Below are positions 1 to 8,251 of a DNA stretch of 64,000 nucleotides, piece by piece. The translations under genes and the position numbers were made by a program. The DNA is from Alsobacter sp046349155 (GTDB lineage Bacteria > Pseudomonadota > Alphaproteobacteria > Rhizobiales > Beijerinckiaceae). The stretch covers positions 682,001 through 746,000 of the forward strand of contig JAXMCW010000001.1 of NCBI GenBank assembly GCA_046349155.1, read 5' to 3'. The notes below the pieces were generated by a model. That model was not told where the DNA came from. It ran no database searches and saw nothing but the letters and a program-made list of their open reading frames with translations. How positions within the stretch are numbered: the stretch's first letter is position 1; each line of letters starts with the position of its first letter.

Positions 1-536
1 CCACCGGCCAGCCCGCCCGCAGCCGTCCAGAAGGCAGGAGCCACCACGCCGTCGGCGAAGTTCTCGGCCAGGCTCTCGATGGCCGCGCGCGCCACGCCGG
101 CCTCGTCGAGCACGGCCACGTTGCGGCCGACGATCATGGCGACGGCCTTGCGGCCCGCGTCCAGCCCGTCGCGCGAGAGCGCCTGCTCCACGGCAAGGAC
201 ATGCTCGTGCAAGCTGCGCTGGGCCGGCAGCGACGCCGCCAGCACCGCCAGCAGGGCGAAGCCGGACAGGCTCGACGAGAGCAGCCTGTCGAGGCCGAAC
301 CCCGCGAGCCCCGCGACCAGCAGGACGATCGCGAAGGCCATGAGGCCCGCACGGCGGCGCCCGGCGAAGTCCTGTTCCTCCCTGTTGAAGGTGCGGTCCA
401 GCCAGCCGATCAGCCGCCCGATCCAGGTGACCGGATGGCCGATGGCGCGGTAGAGAGGCTGCGGATAGCCCACCAGCGCCTCGAGCACGAGCGCGGCGAG
501 GGCGAGCGACAAGGTGGCGTGGACGGTGGCGGACAT
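1..536 (-). CDS. cobD: Adenosylcobinamide-phosphate synthase CobD/CbiB (partial, runs off the left edge)
   Basis: Reading the minus strand from the ATG at 536 gives an open frame to the window edge, about 178 residues, so the C-terminal part is missing. It starts MSATVHATLSLALAALVLEA, a membrane segment, followed by GYPQPLYRAIGHPVTWIGRL and later ESLAENFADGVVAPAFW, the hallmark motif of CobD/CbiB. The family is an inner-membrane enzyme that attaches aminopropanol (or its phosphate) to adenosylcobyric acid late in cobalamin synthesis. It is divergent from cobC, whose product supplies the aminopropanol phosphate, so the two share one control region. The reading frame is clear; only the missing end is unknown. 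Confidence 0.93.
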   Translation of the reverse strand, partial: MSATVHATLSLALAALVLEALVGYPQPLYRAIGHPVTWIGRLIGWLDRTFNREEQDFAGRRRAGLMAFAIVLLVAGLAGFGLDRLLSSSLSGFALLAVLAASLPAQRSLHEHVLAVEQALSRDGLDAGRKAVAMIVGRNVAVLDEAGVARAAIESLAENFADGVVAPAFWTAAGGLAG

Positions 537-1557
537 CGAGGCGGGTCAGAACGAAGCGGCGGGCGCGCTCTTCTATCACGGCGGCGCGCTGGATGCCGCG
601 CGCCGCGCTTTTGCGCGGGCCCCGGAGCCGTGGATCGACCTTTCCACCGGCATCTGCCCCGTCGCCTATCCCGTCGGCGACATTCCCGTCGAATCCTGGA
701 CGCGCCTGCCGGACGCCTCCGACCTGGCGGCCCTGGAAGCGGAGGCGGCCCGCGCCTATGGCGTCCCTGATCCTGCCTGCGTCGTCGCTGCAGCGGGCAG
801 TCAGACGCTGCTCCAGGTGCTCCCACGGCTGTTTCCGGGCCGGCGCGTCGCGATCCTCGGCTTCACTTATGCGGAACATGCCCTGTGCTGGGCTCGCTCG
901 GGCGCCGAGGTTCGCGTCGTCGAGGCGCCGGACGAGCTCGCCGCCGCGGATGTCGGCGTTGTGGTCAACCCCAACAATCCCGACGGCCGCCTTGTCGCGC
1001 CGGAGGAGCTCGCGGCCCTGGCCCGCCGCATGGCCGGGCAAGGGGGCGTCCTCGTCGTCGACGAGGCCTTCATGGACGTTCTCCCGGCCGACCGCGCCGT
1101 CGCCTCCCGGGTGGGCGACGGGGCCGGGCTCCTGGTGCTGCGCTCCTTCGGCAAGACCTACGGCCTTGCCGGCCTGCGGCTCGGTTTCGCGCTCGGCGAC
1201 AGGCGGGTCACCGCCGCGCTGCGGGAGACGCTCGGACCCTGGTCCGTCTCGGGCCCCGCCCTCGCCGTGGGCCGGCGGGCCCTGGCGGACGCGGCGTGGC
1301 TCGCCGGCCTGAAGCGACGTCTCGTGGACGATTCGGCGCGGCTGCAGGAGCTCATGGAGGGACTGGGCCTCCGGGCTGTCGGCGGCACGCCGCTGTTCCG
1401 TCTCGGCGAACACGCGCAGGCCCGGGCCATCTTCGACCGTCTCGGGCGGCGCGGGGTCCTGGTCCGGGCCTTCGCCGAGCGGCCAGGCTGGCTGCGCTTC
1501 GGATTGCCGGGCGGCGCGCAGTGGGACCTCCTCGGCGAGAGACTGCGCGGATTGTGA
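514..1557 (+). CDS. cobC: Threonine-phosphate decarboxylase CobC (PLP aminotransferase fold)
   Basis: A 347-residue fold-type I PLP enzyme. It shows YHGGALDAA near the N terminus, the VVNPNNPDGR motif at about 150-159, VVDEAF near 181, and the PLP-lysine motif SFGKTYGLAGLRLGF with Lys214. CobC decarboxylates L-threonine O-3-phosphate to (R)-1-amino-2-propanol phosphate, the linker between the corrin ring and the nucleotide loop of B12. Its partner CobD lies divergently next door. The GTG at 514 overlaps the start of cobD by 23 bp; an in-frame GTG at 526 is an alternative start and would shorten the overlap. The length fits the family. Confidence 0.92.
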   Translation: MAWTVADIEAGQNEAAGALFYHGGALDAARRAFARAPEPWIDLSTGICPVAYPVGDIPVESWTRLPDASDLAALEAEAARAYGVPDPACVVAAAGSQTLLQVLPRLFPGRRVAILGFTYAEHALCWARSGAEVRVVEAPDELAAADVGVVVNPNNPDGRLVAPEELAALARRMAGQGGVLVVDEAFMDVLPADRAVASRVGDGAGLLVLRSFGKTYGLAGLRLGFALGDRRVTAALRETLGPWSVSGPALAVGRRALADAAWLAGLKRRLVDDSARLQELMEGLGLRAVGGTPLFRLGEHAQARAIFDRLGRRGVLVRAFAERPGWLRFGLPGGAQWDLLGERLRGL

Positions 1558-1630
1558 CATCCGTGCGCCGACCGACGGAACTCCAGCAGGGTCGCTGCCG
1601 TTGAACGGGCACCTTGAAGGAGGAATTCCC

Positions 1631-1810
1631 ATGATCGGTTGGGCCATCACCTTTCTCATCATCGCCCTCATCGCCGCCGTCCTCGGCTTCGGCGGGATCG
1701 CGGGCACTGCGGTCGGGATCGCGAAGATCATCTTCTTCGCTGCGATCGTGCTGTTCCTGATCTCCGCCATCTTCGGCTTCATGCGCGGGCGCTCGCCTAC
1801 CGTGCCCTAG
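1631..1810 (+). CDS. DUF1328 (UPF0391) small membrane protein
   Basis: A 59-residue protein made of two hydrophobic helices: MIGWAITFLIIALIAAVLGF, then GIAGTAVGIAKIIFFAAIVLFLISAIFGF, ending in a short basic tail. This is the pattern of the DUF1328/YtjA family, whose role is unknown; members are often stress-associated in alphaproteobacteria. The start is fixed by the strong AAGGAGGAATTCCC just before ATG 1631. An in-frame upstream start at 1601 would bury that ribosome site and is rejected. Confidence 0.85.
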   Translation: MIGWAITFLIIALIAAVLGFGGIAGTAVGIAKIIFFAAIVLFLISAIFGFMRGRSPTVP

Positions 1811-1903
1811 GCCGAACGGACGTGATCGGGGGTGGCCCTGGGCCGCCCCCGGCCAACTCTTCCCTCGGCCGCGAGGCCGGACCCACGAGCGTGGAGCTGA
1901 CCC

Positions 1904-3922
1904 CTGGACCGAACGCTGGCGCAAGAGCCTATCCTGCCGCACGAGCGGACGGCGGAGGCTCCCCGGAACTGGTGGCTGACCGGGGCCATCATCGCCGGCG
2001 TACTCTACGCCGCGCGCGAAATCCTCGTCCCGCTCGCCCTTGCCATCCTGATGAGCTTCGTGCTCGCGCCGCTGGTGCGCCTGCTGCAGCGCTGGCGCGT
2101 GAGCAAGGGCGTCTCGGTCGCCGTCGTCGTCGCGTTCGCCTTCGGTCTCGTCTTCGGCGTCGGGGCCTTCATGGCGACGCAGCTCACGCAGCTTGCCGGC
2201 AACCTCCCGCAATACCAGACCACCATCACCCGCAAGGTGCAGGAGGCGCAGGAGATGGTCTCCGGCGCGGGCTCGCTCACGCGCCTCGCGCAGATGCTGC
2301 GGCACGTCAACAGCGAGCTCAGCGCCAGGCCGCCCGAAGGCGCCAAGGAGGCTCCGGGGACCCCGGCGCCAGCGCCTCAGGCGGCGCCGACCGGCCCCGT
2401 CGCGCCTGCTCCCCAGGATTCAGGCCAGGGCTCTGCCCAGCCCCCGCCCGAGAGCCGGCCGATCCCCGTCGAGGTCCATCAGCCCGAACAATCCGGCGTT
2501 CAGTTGCTGCTCGGCTGGCTGGGTCCCTTGCTGCACCCGTTCGCGACGACGGGCCTCGTCATCGTGTTCGTCATCTTCATCCTGCTGCAGCGGCAGGACC
2601 TGCGGAACCGGCTCATCCGGCTCGCAGGCTCGCGGGACCTGCACCGGACCACGGCCGCGATGGACGACGCCGGCAGGAGGCTCAGCCGGCTCTATCTGGT
2701 CCAACTCGCCCTAAACGCCGGCTTCGGGGTCGTCATCGGCCTCGGGCTGATGGTGATCGGCGTCCCCAGCCCCTTCCTGTGGGGCGCCATCGCGGCGATC
2801 TTCCGCTTCGTGCCCTATATCGGCTCGCTGATTTCGGCGGTGATGCCGGTGCTGCTCGCCGTGGCCGTCGACCCGGGCTGGTCCATGGCGCTGTGGACGG
2901 CGCTGCTCTTCCTCGTCACCGAGCCCATCCTCGGCCACCTCATCGAGCCGATGGTGCAGGGCCACAGCACCGGCCTGTCTCCCGTCGCCGTCGTGGTCGC
3001 GGCGGCGTTCTGGACATGGCTCTGGGGCCCGATCGGCCTCGTGCTGTCCACCCCGCTCACGGTCTGCCTGGTCGTGCTGGGCCGGCACATCGACGCCCTG
3101 CAGAGCCTCGACGTGATGTTCGGCGACCGGCCCCCCCTGTCTCCCGGCGAGACCTTCTACCAGCGGATGCTGGCCGGCGACCCCCTCGAGGCGGCCGACC
3201 AGGCCGAGTCCTACCTCGACGAGCACAGCATCGACGACTATTGCGACACGGTGGCGCTGGCGGGGCTGCGCCTCGCCCAGACCGACGCGGCGCGCGGGGC
3301 CTTGTCCCACGCCCGCGCGCAAAACCTGCGCGACTGCGTGCTCGAGGTGGTCGACCATCTGCGCACGGACGAGGGCCTGAACTGGTTCGGACGGCTCGCA
3401 GGGCGCGGCGGCGGCGACGACGAGGATGACGGCCGGATCCCGGTCGGAGAATCCTGGCGGGAGGAGGGCGCCGTGCTGTGCGTGGGCGGCCGCACCCCGC
3501 TCGACGAGGCGGCCGCGGCGCTTCTCGCCGCCGCGCTCGCGCAGGAGGGCATCGGCGCGCGCAGCGCCGGCGCCGACGTGCTCTCCACGGCCCAGCTCTT
3601 CCGGCTCGAGCCCGACGGCATCCGGCTCGTCATCCTCTGCTATCTCGGCCAACGCAGCGAGGGCAGCGTCCGCTACGCCGTAAAGCGGCTCCGCCGCAAG
3701 CTGCCCGAGGCGTCCTTCGTGATCGGCCTCTGGGGGGAAACCGACGGACTCGACGCCGAGCGCATCGCGCGCGGGACGGAGGCCGCCGCGGTCACCACCA
3801 GCATCGGCCAGTCGGTGGTGTTCGCGCGGCATTTGGCGGGTGAGGCTGCGGCCGACGGGCAGAATTCGCGCAATAGCGAGGAGGAAGCCGCGGACGCCCT
3901 CTCAGCAACGGATGCCGCCTAG
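1904..3922 (+). CDS. AI-2E/PerM-family membrane transporter, probable CTG start
   Basis: A large AI-2E-type (PF01594) membrane protein. The core has helices at about residues 23-95, a Pro/Ala/Gln-rich extracytoplasmic insert (about 145-200), then LLLGWLGPLLHPFATTGLVI and the family's C-terminal motif region FRFVPYIGSLISAVMPVLLA. It ends in a soluble domain of about 270 residues (MFGDRPPLSPGETFYQRML onward). Family members export small molecules or ions; the substrate is unknown. The first ATG in frame (2051) falls inside the conserved first helix. Coding continues upstream in frame (NWWLTGAIIAGVLYAARE) to CTG 1904, which has GGAG seven bases before it, and no ATG, GTG or TTG lies in that stretch. 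If CTG is not used, translation would start at 2051. Confidence 0.75.
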   Translation: MDRTLAQEPILPHERTAEAPRNWWLTGAIIAGVLYAAREILVPLALAILMSFVLAPLVRLLQRWRVSKGVSVAVVVAFAFGLVFGVGAFMATQLTQLAGNLPQYQTTITRKVQEAQEMVSGAGSLTRLAQMLRHVNSELSARPPEGAKEAPGTPAPAPQAAPTGPVAPAPQDSGQGSAQPPPESRPIPVEVHQPEQSGVQLLLGWLGPLLHPFATTGLVIVFVIFILLQRQDLRNRLIRLAGSRDLHRTTAAMDDAGRRLSRLYLVQLALNAGFGVVIGLGLMVIGVPSPFLWGAIAAIFRFVPYIGSLISAVMPVLLAVAVDPGWSMALWTALLFLVTEPILGHLIEPMVQGHSTGLSPVAVVVAAAFWTWLWGPIGLVLSTPLTVCLVVLGRHIDALQSLDVMFGDRPPLSPGETFYQRMLAGDPLEAADQAESYLDEHSIDDYCDTVALAGLRLAQTDAARGALSHARAQNLRDCVLEVVDHLRTDEGLNWFGRLAGRGGGDDEDDGRIPVGESWREEGAVLCVGGRTPLDEAAAALLAAALAQEGIGARSAGADVLSTAQLFRLEPDGIRLVILCYLGQRSEGSVRYAVKRLRRKLPEASFVIGLWGETDGLDAERIARGTEAAAVTTSIGQSVVFARHLAGEAAADGQNSRNSEEEAADALSATDAA

Positions 3923-4207
3923 GCCAGCTCCGGCTGTGGGGAAAGGGCCGGCGCAAGCTTGGCGTCAGGGACATTCGCGTCAGGGCGCACACGGATTCTG
4001 TATAAAACACCCGGAGGCATGAAAGATGATTTTTGACGGAGTCAATTTGATCAACTATTCATTACCCTTTAAGTGCTTGACGGAAGCAGTTGCCTAAAGT
4101 TGTAGCGGAAGATTTTTCCCAAGCACAATGCCTTGCGAAAGACGCGCAATAAAGCCACACTGCCGCCGCGCGCTGCGCAAACGACCTAGAGCTAAGCTGA
4201 GGAAGAA
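3923..4207 (+). promoter_or_regulatory. AT-rich promoter and long leader of cspA
   Basis: This 285-nt gap is much more AT-rich than its surroundings between 3995 and 4140. A plausible sigma-70-type promoter is TTGACG (4033-4038), a 17-nt spacer, then TATTCA (4056-4061). This would give a leader of about 140 nt, the length typical of cold-shock genes whose 5' UTR acts as an RNA thermosensor. A second TTGACG is at 4077-4082. A 23-codon open frame (4026-4097) preceded by GGAGG also lies here and would overlap the promoter. Promoter placement is inference. Confidence 0.4.
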
Positions 4208-4417
4208 ATGGCGACCGGTACTGTGAAGTGGTTCAACGACCAAAAGGGTTACGGGTTCATTCAGCCGGACGCCGGCGGGAAGGACGTGTTCGTGCATATC
4301 AGCGCCGTGGAGCGCTCGGGCCTGCGGGGCCTGCAGGAAGGTCAGAAGATCTCTTACGAGCTGCAGGCTGACCGTCGCACGGGCAAGGAGTCCGCGGTCA
4401 ATCTCCAGGTGGGCTGA
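4208..4417 (+). CDS. cspA: Cold-shock protein, CspA family
   Basis: A 69-residue single cold-shock domain beginning MATGTVKWFNDQKGYGFIQP. It carries both RNA-binding motifs: RNP1 (KGYGFI) and RNP2 (VFVHIS). Such proteins bind single-stranded RNA or DNA and melt structured mRNA, in the cold or during general growth. The gene stands alone, with a long AT-rich leader upstream and a hairpin over its stop codon. Length and motifs match the family exactly; whether it is truly cold-induced cannot be read from the sequence. Confidence 0.95.
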   Translation: MATGTVKWFNDQKGYGFIQPDAGGKDVFVHISAVERSGLRGLQEGQKISYELQADRRTGKESAVNLQVG

Positions 4418-4424
4418 GCCCACC
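4408..4424 (+). terminator. Hairpin with the cspA stop codon in its loop
   Basis: GGTGGGC-TGA-GCCCACC is a perfect 7-bp inverted repeat whose three-base loop is the cspA stop codon. No T-tract follows, so it may act as a 3' stabilising stem or a weak terminator. Confidence 0.4.
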
Positions 4425-4629
4425 CGCCGGCCGAGGCCGTACGAGCTTCTGGTCTTGGCCCCACGGGGCCCAGGCCCTTATCGATCGCCGGTGATGCGGC
4501 AGATCTACGAGACAGGAGACCGCGCGCTGCGCGGTCGCCACGACGACGTTTTGCGGATCCCCATCCACTATCTTCCCTGACGCCGGCCTTAAGGCGGGGG
4601 AGGCGAAGCGCACAAAATGCGGTCCTGAG

Positions 4630-5046
4630 CTAGGCTCGGTCCTGAGCACAGCTTGTCGCGGGAGAGGCTCGGTCCTGACCGAGGCTTGGAATGAGCGGCA
4701 GGCAGATGTTCCGTGCGCCGGCCCCTGGCCACCACCCCTCAGGCGCACGTTCTCGTCTGACTGGCCCTCGCCGGCGCTTCGCGGCTTCCCAGCGCTCGGG
4801 TGCAGGCCAGGCCGCCCGTCGAAATCCGGCCTCATGCGGAACGTGGCCGTAAGCGGCCACGACGCTCATCTCGCCCTCGCCCTCGCCGAACAGGTTTTCC
4901 TGCTGCTCCATCACCAGCACGCCGTCGCGCGTGCGGATGATGCGCTCGGCCGCGGCCAGCGCCTGGCCGCGGTCCTTCAGGAACTGGCCGTAGCCAGGCT
5001 CGAGCTGGCCGCGGACTTGGGAAAAGGATTGAACCAGATAGCGCAT
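4630..5046 (-). CDS. Hypothetical protein, 138 aa
   Basis: Starts MRYLVQSFSQVRGQLEPGYG with AGGAG just upstream of ATG 5046. The first 75 residues look like a compact small protein (QALAAAERIIRTRDGVLVM...EGEGEMSVVAAYGHVP). The rest is Arg/Pro/Ala-rich, and its end is encoded by two copies of a 14-bp direct repeat (AGGCTCGGTCCTGA at 4632-4645 and 4665-4678). The C-terminal half may therefore be non-functional read-through of a shorter original gene. I do not recognise a family. The 210 bases between this gene and cspA show nothing further. Confidence 0.5.
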   Translation of the reverse strand: MRYLVQSFSQVRGQLEPGYGQFLKDRGQALAAAERIIRTRDGVLVMEQQENLFGEGEGEMSVVAAYGHVPHEAGFRRAAWPAPERWEAAKRRRGPVRRERAPEGWWPGAGARNICLPLIPSLGQDRASPATSCAQDRA

Positions 5047-5268
5047 CGCGTCGTCTCCTCGCGATGAGAACGGATCATGAACATAGGGACGAAACGCCCG
5101 GATTTCAAGAGCGGGCGTTCGGCAGGACGATGAACAACTTTTGGGCAAAGTTTTGCCGACGCGAGATCCATCCCTTAACCGGCCGTTCGTTGATCATTGT
5201 CATGCTGCGTGTGTTTCGTCGTCCTTACAACCGTCCCTCGGTCGGACGGCCCCCAGCAAGAGCCCGTC

Positions 5269-7809
5269 ATGTCCAAGCTTATCGCCGCGCTCAGCAATTT
5301 GCGTCTCGCCACAAAGATCGGCCTCGTCATCGCCATCATGACGCTGCCGCTCGCCCTGATGACGTATCTGTTCGTCGCGCAGGTCCAGAAGGACGTCGCC
5401 TTCTCGAAGGCCGAGGTGGACGGGGCCGTCTACCTCAAGCCGGTCTGGGACACGCTGGTGCTTGTCGTCGGCGGCCGCCCGTCCGGGCAGGAGACCGCGA
5501 AGATCCGCGAACTCGGGCCCGCCTATGACGAGGCGATGAAGACGCAGGCTCCAGTCAAGGCGTTCCTCGACACGCTGGCGTCCGGCGCGGATACGGCGGA
5601 GGCGGTGGCCGCCGGCCAGACCGCGATCCTGCGCATCAGCGACGGCTCCAACCTCACGCTCGATCCCGACCTCGACAGCTACTACGCCATGGACATCGTG
5701 ACCAACCGGGGTCCGGAGGTGCTGGGCTCCCTGGTCGCGGTCCGGGACGCGGCGAAGCCGTATTGGGGCGGCAAGACCGAGGCCTACCTCACCTACGGCA
5801 AGCTGGTTCAGGCGCATACGCGGTTCGACGCGGCCACGGACGCCGCCTTCTCGTCGATCAAGTCCGCTTTCAGCGGCAATTCCGACGGATCCCTGGCCAA
5901 GGCCATGCAAGGGAAGGTGGACGCCGCGCAGGCCAGCGTGAAGGCCTATGCCGACGTGATCGGTGCGCTGCAGCAGCGGATCGAGCAGGGCAAGCCGACG
6001 GCGGACCTGAAGGCAGCCTATGACAAGGCCGAAGAGCAACTGCGGGGCGATGTCGCGGCGTTCTGGCAGGGGACCCATGCCGAGCTTCAGAGGCTGCTCG
6101 ACATCCGGATCGCCGGCTTCTGGACGGCCGCGGAATGGCGTCTCGGGTTTGCGGCGGCCGGAACGGTCCTCGCGCTCCTCGTCGCGCTGTTCTTCGTCCG
6201 CACCATCCGGGGGCCGCTCGCGCAGCTCGTCGAGGTCCTCAGGCGCTTCCAGCTGGGCGAGTTCGGCATGGCGGTGCCGCACGCCGACGCGACCAACGAG
6301 GTGGGCGACATCGCCCGGGCGTTGCGCCGCTTCCAGACGCTGGGCTCGCAGCAGGCCCTCACCATGGCGGCCATGGACGGCTCCGACACGTTGCTCATGA
6401 TCACCGATCCCGAGGAGAAGGTCGTCTTCATGAGCGGCGCGCTCGTTCAGCTCTTCATGCAGCTCGAGCCGATCTTCCGTCAGGCGCGCAACGACTTCTC
6501 CGTTGAGAAGATGTTCGGCGAGCACACGGACTATTACAGCCTGAACGGCAACCTTCAGCGCAAGCTGATCAGCGACGACGGCAAGATGCGCGTCCAGCGT
6601 CTCACGGTGGGCGACACCATCATCCACGTTGAGATGAACTACATCTTCGATGCGCAGGGCCAGAAGATCGGCCACACGCTGATGTGGCGCAACATCACCG
6701 CGGAGCTCCAGGCCCAGGCCGAGGTGGCGGCCGTGGTCGATGCGGCGGCCCGCGGCGACTTCTCCGCGCGCATCCCGCTCGACAACAAGAGGGGCTTCGT
6801 GCGCGAGGTCGCCGACGGCCTCAACCGCATCTCCGTCCTGATGGGCGAATGCATGGAAGAGTTCAGCGATATGATGTCGAGCGTCGCGGCGGGCGACCTC
6901 ACGCGCGACTTCTCCAAGCGCTATGCCGGGCTGCTCGGGCAGCTGCAGGACGGCATCAGCGACACCGTCGCCAAGCTCGCCACCACACTGTCCACCATCC
7001 AGGCGACGGCGGCGGAGGTCGCTTCGGCCGCCAGCGAGATCAACAGCGGCGCCAACGACCTGGCGCGCCGCACCGAGGACCAGGCCTCGGCGCTGGAGCA
7101 GACCGCGGCCACCACCGAGGAGCTCGCCGCCTCCGTGAAGTCGAGCTCCATCTCCTCGCGCGGCGCCGTCGAAATGGCGCAGGACGCCATGAAGGTCGCC
7201 CGGACCGGCGGCGGCATCGTCAGCGATGCGGTGGACGCCATGTCGCGCATCGAGGACGCCAGCCGCAAGATCTCGGACATTACCGGCGTCATCGACGAGA
7301 TCGCCTTCCAGACAAACCTCCTGGCGCTCAACGCCTCCGTGGAGGCGGCGCGGGCCGGCGATGCGGGCAAGGGGTTCGCGGTGGTCGCCGCGGAGGTGCG
7401 GACGCTCGCGCAGCGCTCGTCCGAGGCCGCCAAGGGCATCACGACGCTGATCCAGGCGAGCGCATCGGAAGTGGCGCAGGGCGTCAAGCTGGTGCGGGGC
7501 GCCGGCGACGTGCTGGGCCAGATCGTCGACGCCTCCAGCAAGGTCGCCACGACGGTGTCCGAGGTGGCCTCTGCCACCACGGAGCAGTCCACAGGGATCG
7601 AGGAGATGAGCCACGCCGTCTCCCATATGGACGACATGACGCAGCAGAATGCCGCGCTCGCCGAGCAAAGCGCGGCCTCGGCCGCCGCGCTGGCGGCGCG
7701 GATCGAGCAGCTCTATGCGCTCGTGGCGACGTTCCGCGTGAAGGGACAGGTCGCCGGATCGTTGGGCGGCGCGCGGGACTGGAGTGAACCTGCGAGACGG
7801 CGGGCCTGA
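5269..7809 (+). CDS. Methyl-accepting chemotaxis protein with HAMP and PAS-like domains
   Basis: An 846-residue chemoreceptor starting MSKLIAALSNLRLATKIGLV. In order: a first membrane helix (about 16-37), a periplasmic sensor of about 250 residues, a second helix near 290-312 (LGFAAAGTVLALLVALFFV), HAMP, a PAS-like region around 370-470 (DTLLMITDPEEKVVFMSGAL), a second HAMP-like stretch (AAARGDFSARIPLD), and the signalling domain with the conserved hairpin tip DEIAFQTNLLALNASVEAAR. It senses an unknown ligand and drives CheA/CheW. No C-terminal CheR-tethering pentapeptide is visible. An upstream in-frame start at 5197 adds 24 Cys-rich residues and lacks a ribosome site, so 5269 is preferred. 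Confidence 0.93.
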   Translation: MSKLIAALSNLRLATKIGLVIAIMTLPLALMTYLFVAQVQKDVAFSKAEVDGAVYLKPVWDTLVLVVGGRPSGQETAKIRELGPAYDEAMKTQAPVKAFLDTLASGADTAEAVAAGQTAILRISDGSNLTLDPDLDSYYAMDIVTNRGPEVLGSLVAVRDAAKPYWGGKTEAYLTYGKLVQAHTRFDAATDAAFSSIKSAFSGNSDGSLAKAMQGKVDAAQASVKAYADVIGALQQRIEQGKPTADLKAAYDKAEEQLRGDVAAFWQGTHAELQRLLDIRIAGFWTAAEWRLGFAAAGTVLALLVALFFVRTIRGPLAQLVEVLRRFQLGEFGMAVPHADATNEVGDIARALRRFQTLGSQQALTMAAMDGSDTLLMITDPEEKVVFMSGALVQLFMQLEPIFRQARNDFSVEKMFGEHTDYYSLNGNLQRKLISDDGKMRVQRLTVGDTIIHVEMNYIFDAQGQKIGHTLMWRNITAELQAQAEVAAVVDAAARGDFSARIPLDNKRGFVREVADGLNRISVLMGECMEEFSDMMSSVAAGDLTRDFSKRYAGLLGQLQDGISDTVAKLATTLSTIQATAAEVASAASEINSGANDLARRTEDQASALEQTAATTEELAASVKSSSISSRGAVEMAQDAMKVARTGGGIVSDAVDAMSRIEDASRKISDITGVIDEIAFQTNLLALNASVEAARAGDAGKGFAVVAAEVRTLAQRSSEAAKGITTLIQASASEVAQGVKLVRGAGDVLGQIVDASSKVATTVSEVASATTEQSTGIEEMSHAVSHMDDMTQQNAALAEQSAASAAALAARIEQLYALVATFRVKGQVAGSLGGARDWSEPARRRA

Positions 7810-7851
7810 TCCCGCAGGGGTGGCGTCCCCGAGGGAGCCGTGGGACTCGAG

Positions 7852-7878
7852 CGGCCCGTTCCTGCCGGTGACGGGCCG
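7852..7878. terminator. Hairpin between convergent genes
   Basis: CGGCCCGT (7852-7859) and ACGGGCCG (7871-7878) form a perfect 8-bp stem with an 11-nt loop, between the chemoreceptor stop and the small minus-strand gene. It lacks a T-tract. It would serve both strands. Confidence 0.45.
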
Positions 7879-7884
7879 TCCTGG

Positions 7885-8007
7885 CTACATGCTGGACAAT
7901 GACAGGGCCGTGGCGACGACGCAGCCAAAGAGGACATAGGCGGCGGCAAGACCCAGCAGCATCGTCCTGAAGGCGGCCTGCCTCCTCATCTGATGATACT
8001 CGCTCAT
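7885..8007 (-). CDS. Small single-helix membrane protein, 40 aa
   Basis: Reading minus from ATG 8007 gives MSEYHQMRRQAAFRTMLLGL followed by a hydrophobic segment (AAAYVLFGCVVATALSLSSM) and a TAG stop. An N-terminal basic patch and one membrane helix fit a small inner-membrane peptide with a cytoplasmic N terminus. GAAGGG lies about 7 nt upstream. No family is recognised. The 240 bases beyond it, up to the ABC permease, show nothing else. Confidence 0.5.
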   Translation of the reverse strand: MSEYHQMRRQAAFRTMLLGLAAAYVLFGCVVATALSLSSM

Positions 8008-8251
8008 GGCGGTGCCCTTCCCGTTCGACGGAGAAGCCGGCCTGTTGTTCTTGTCCGGCTCCCGATGCTGGAAGGATCGCGCCGATCGCCCGCCGCGGCT
8101 GTGCGACGGCGCACGCGCCGTGCGGTGGCACGGCCTCGACCAGCCTCCCTGCCCAGGCGAGAAGCGACGCGACGCCGCGATCGAGGAAGCGCCCGGCGAC
8201 GGCCCGGATGGCCCGGCTTCGCGCGCAGGGACGATGGGCCCGAGGACGCCG

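Noticed and set aside
5200..7668. 822-codon open frame antisense to the first chemoreceptor
   Set aside because: Low-complexity Arg/Leu/Gly/His translation; the plus-strand frame has HAMP and MCP signalling motifs.
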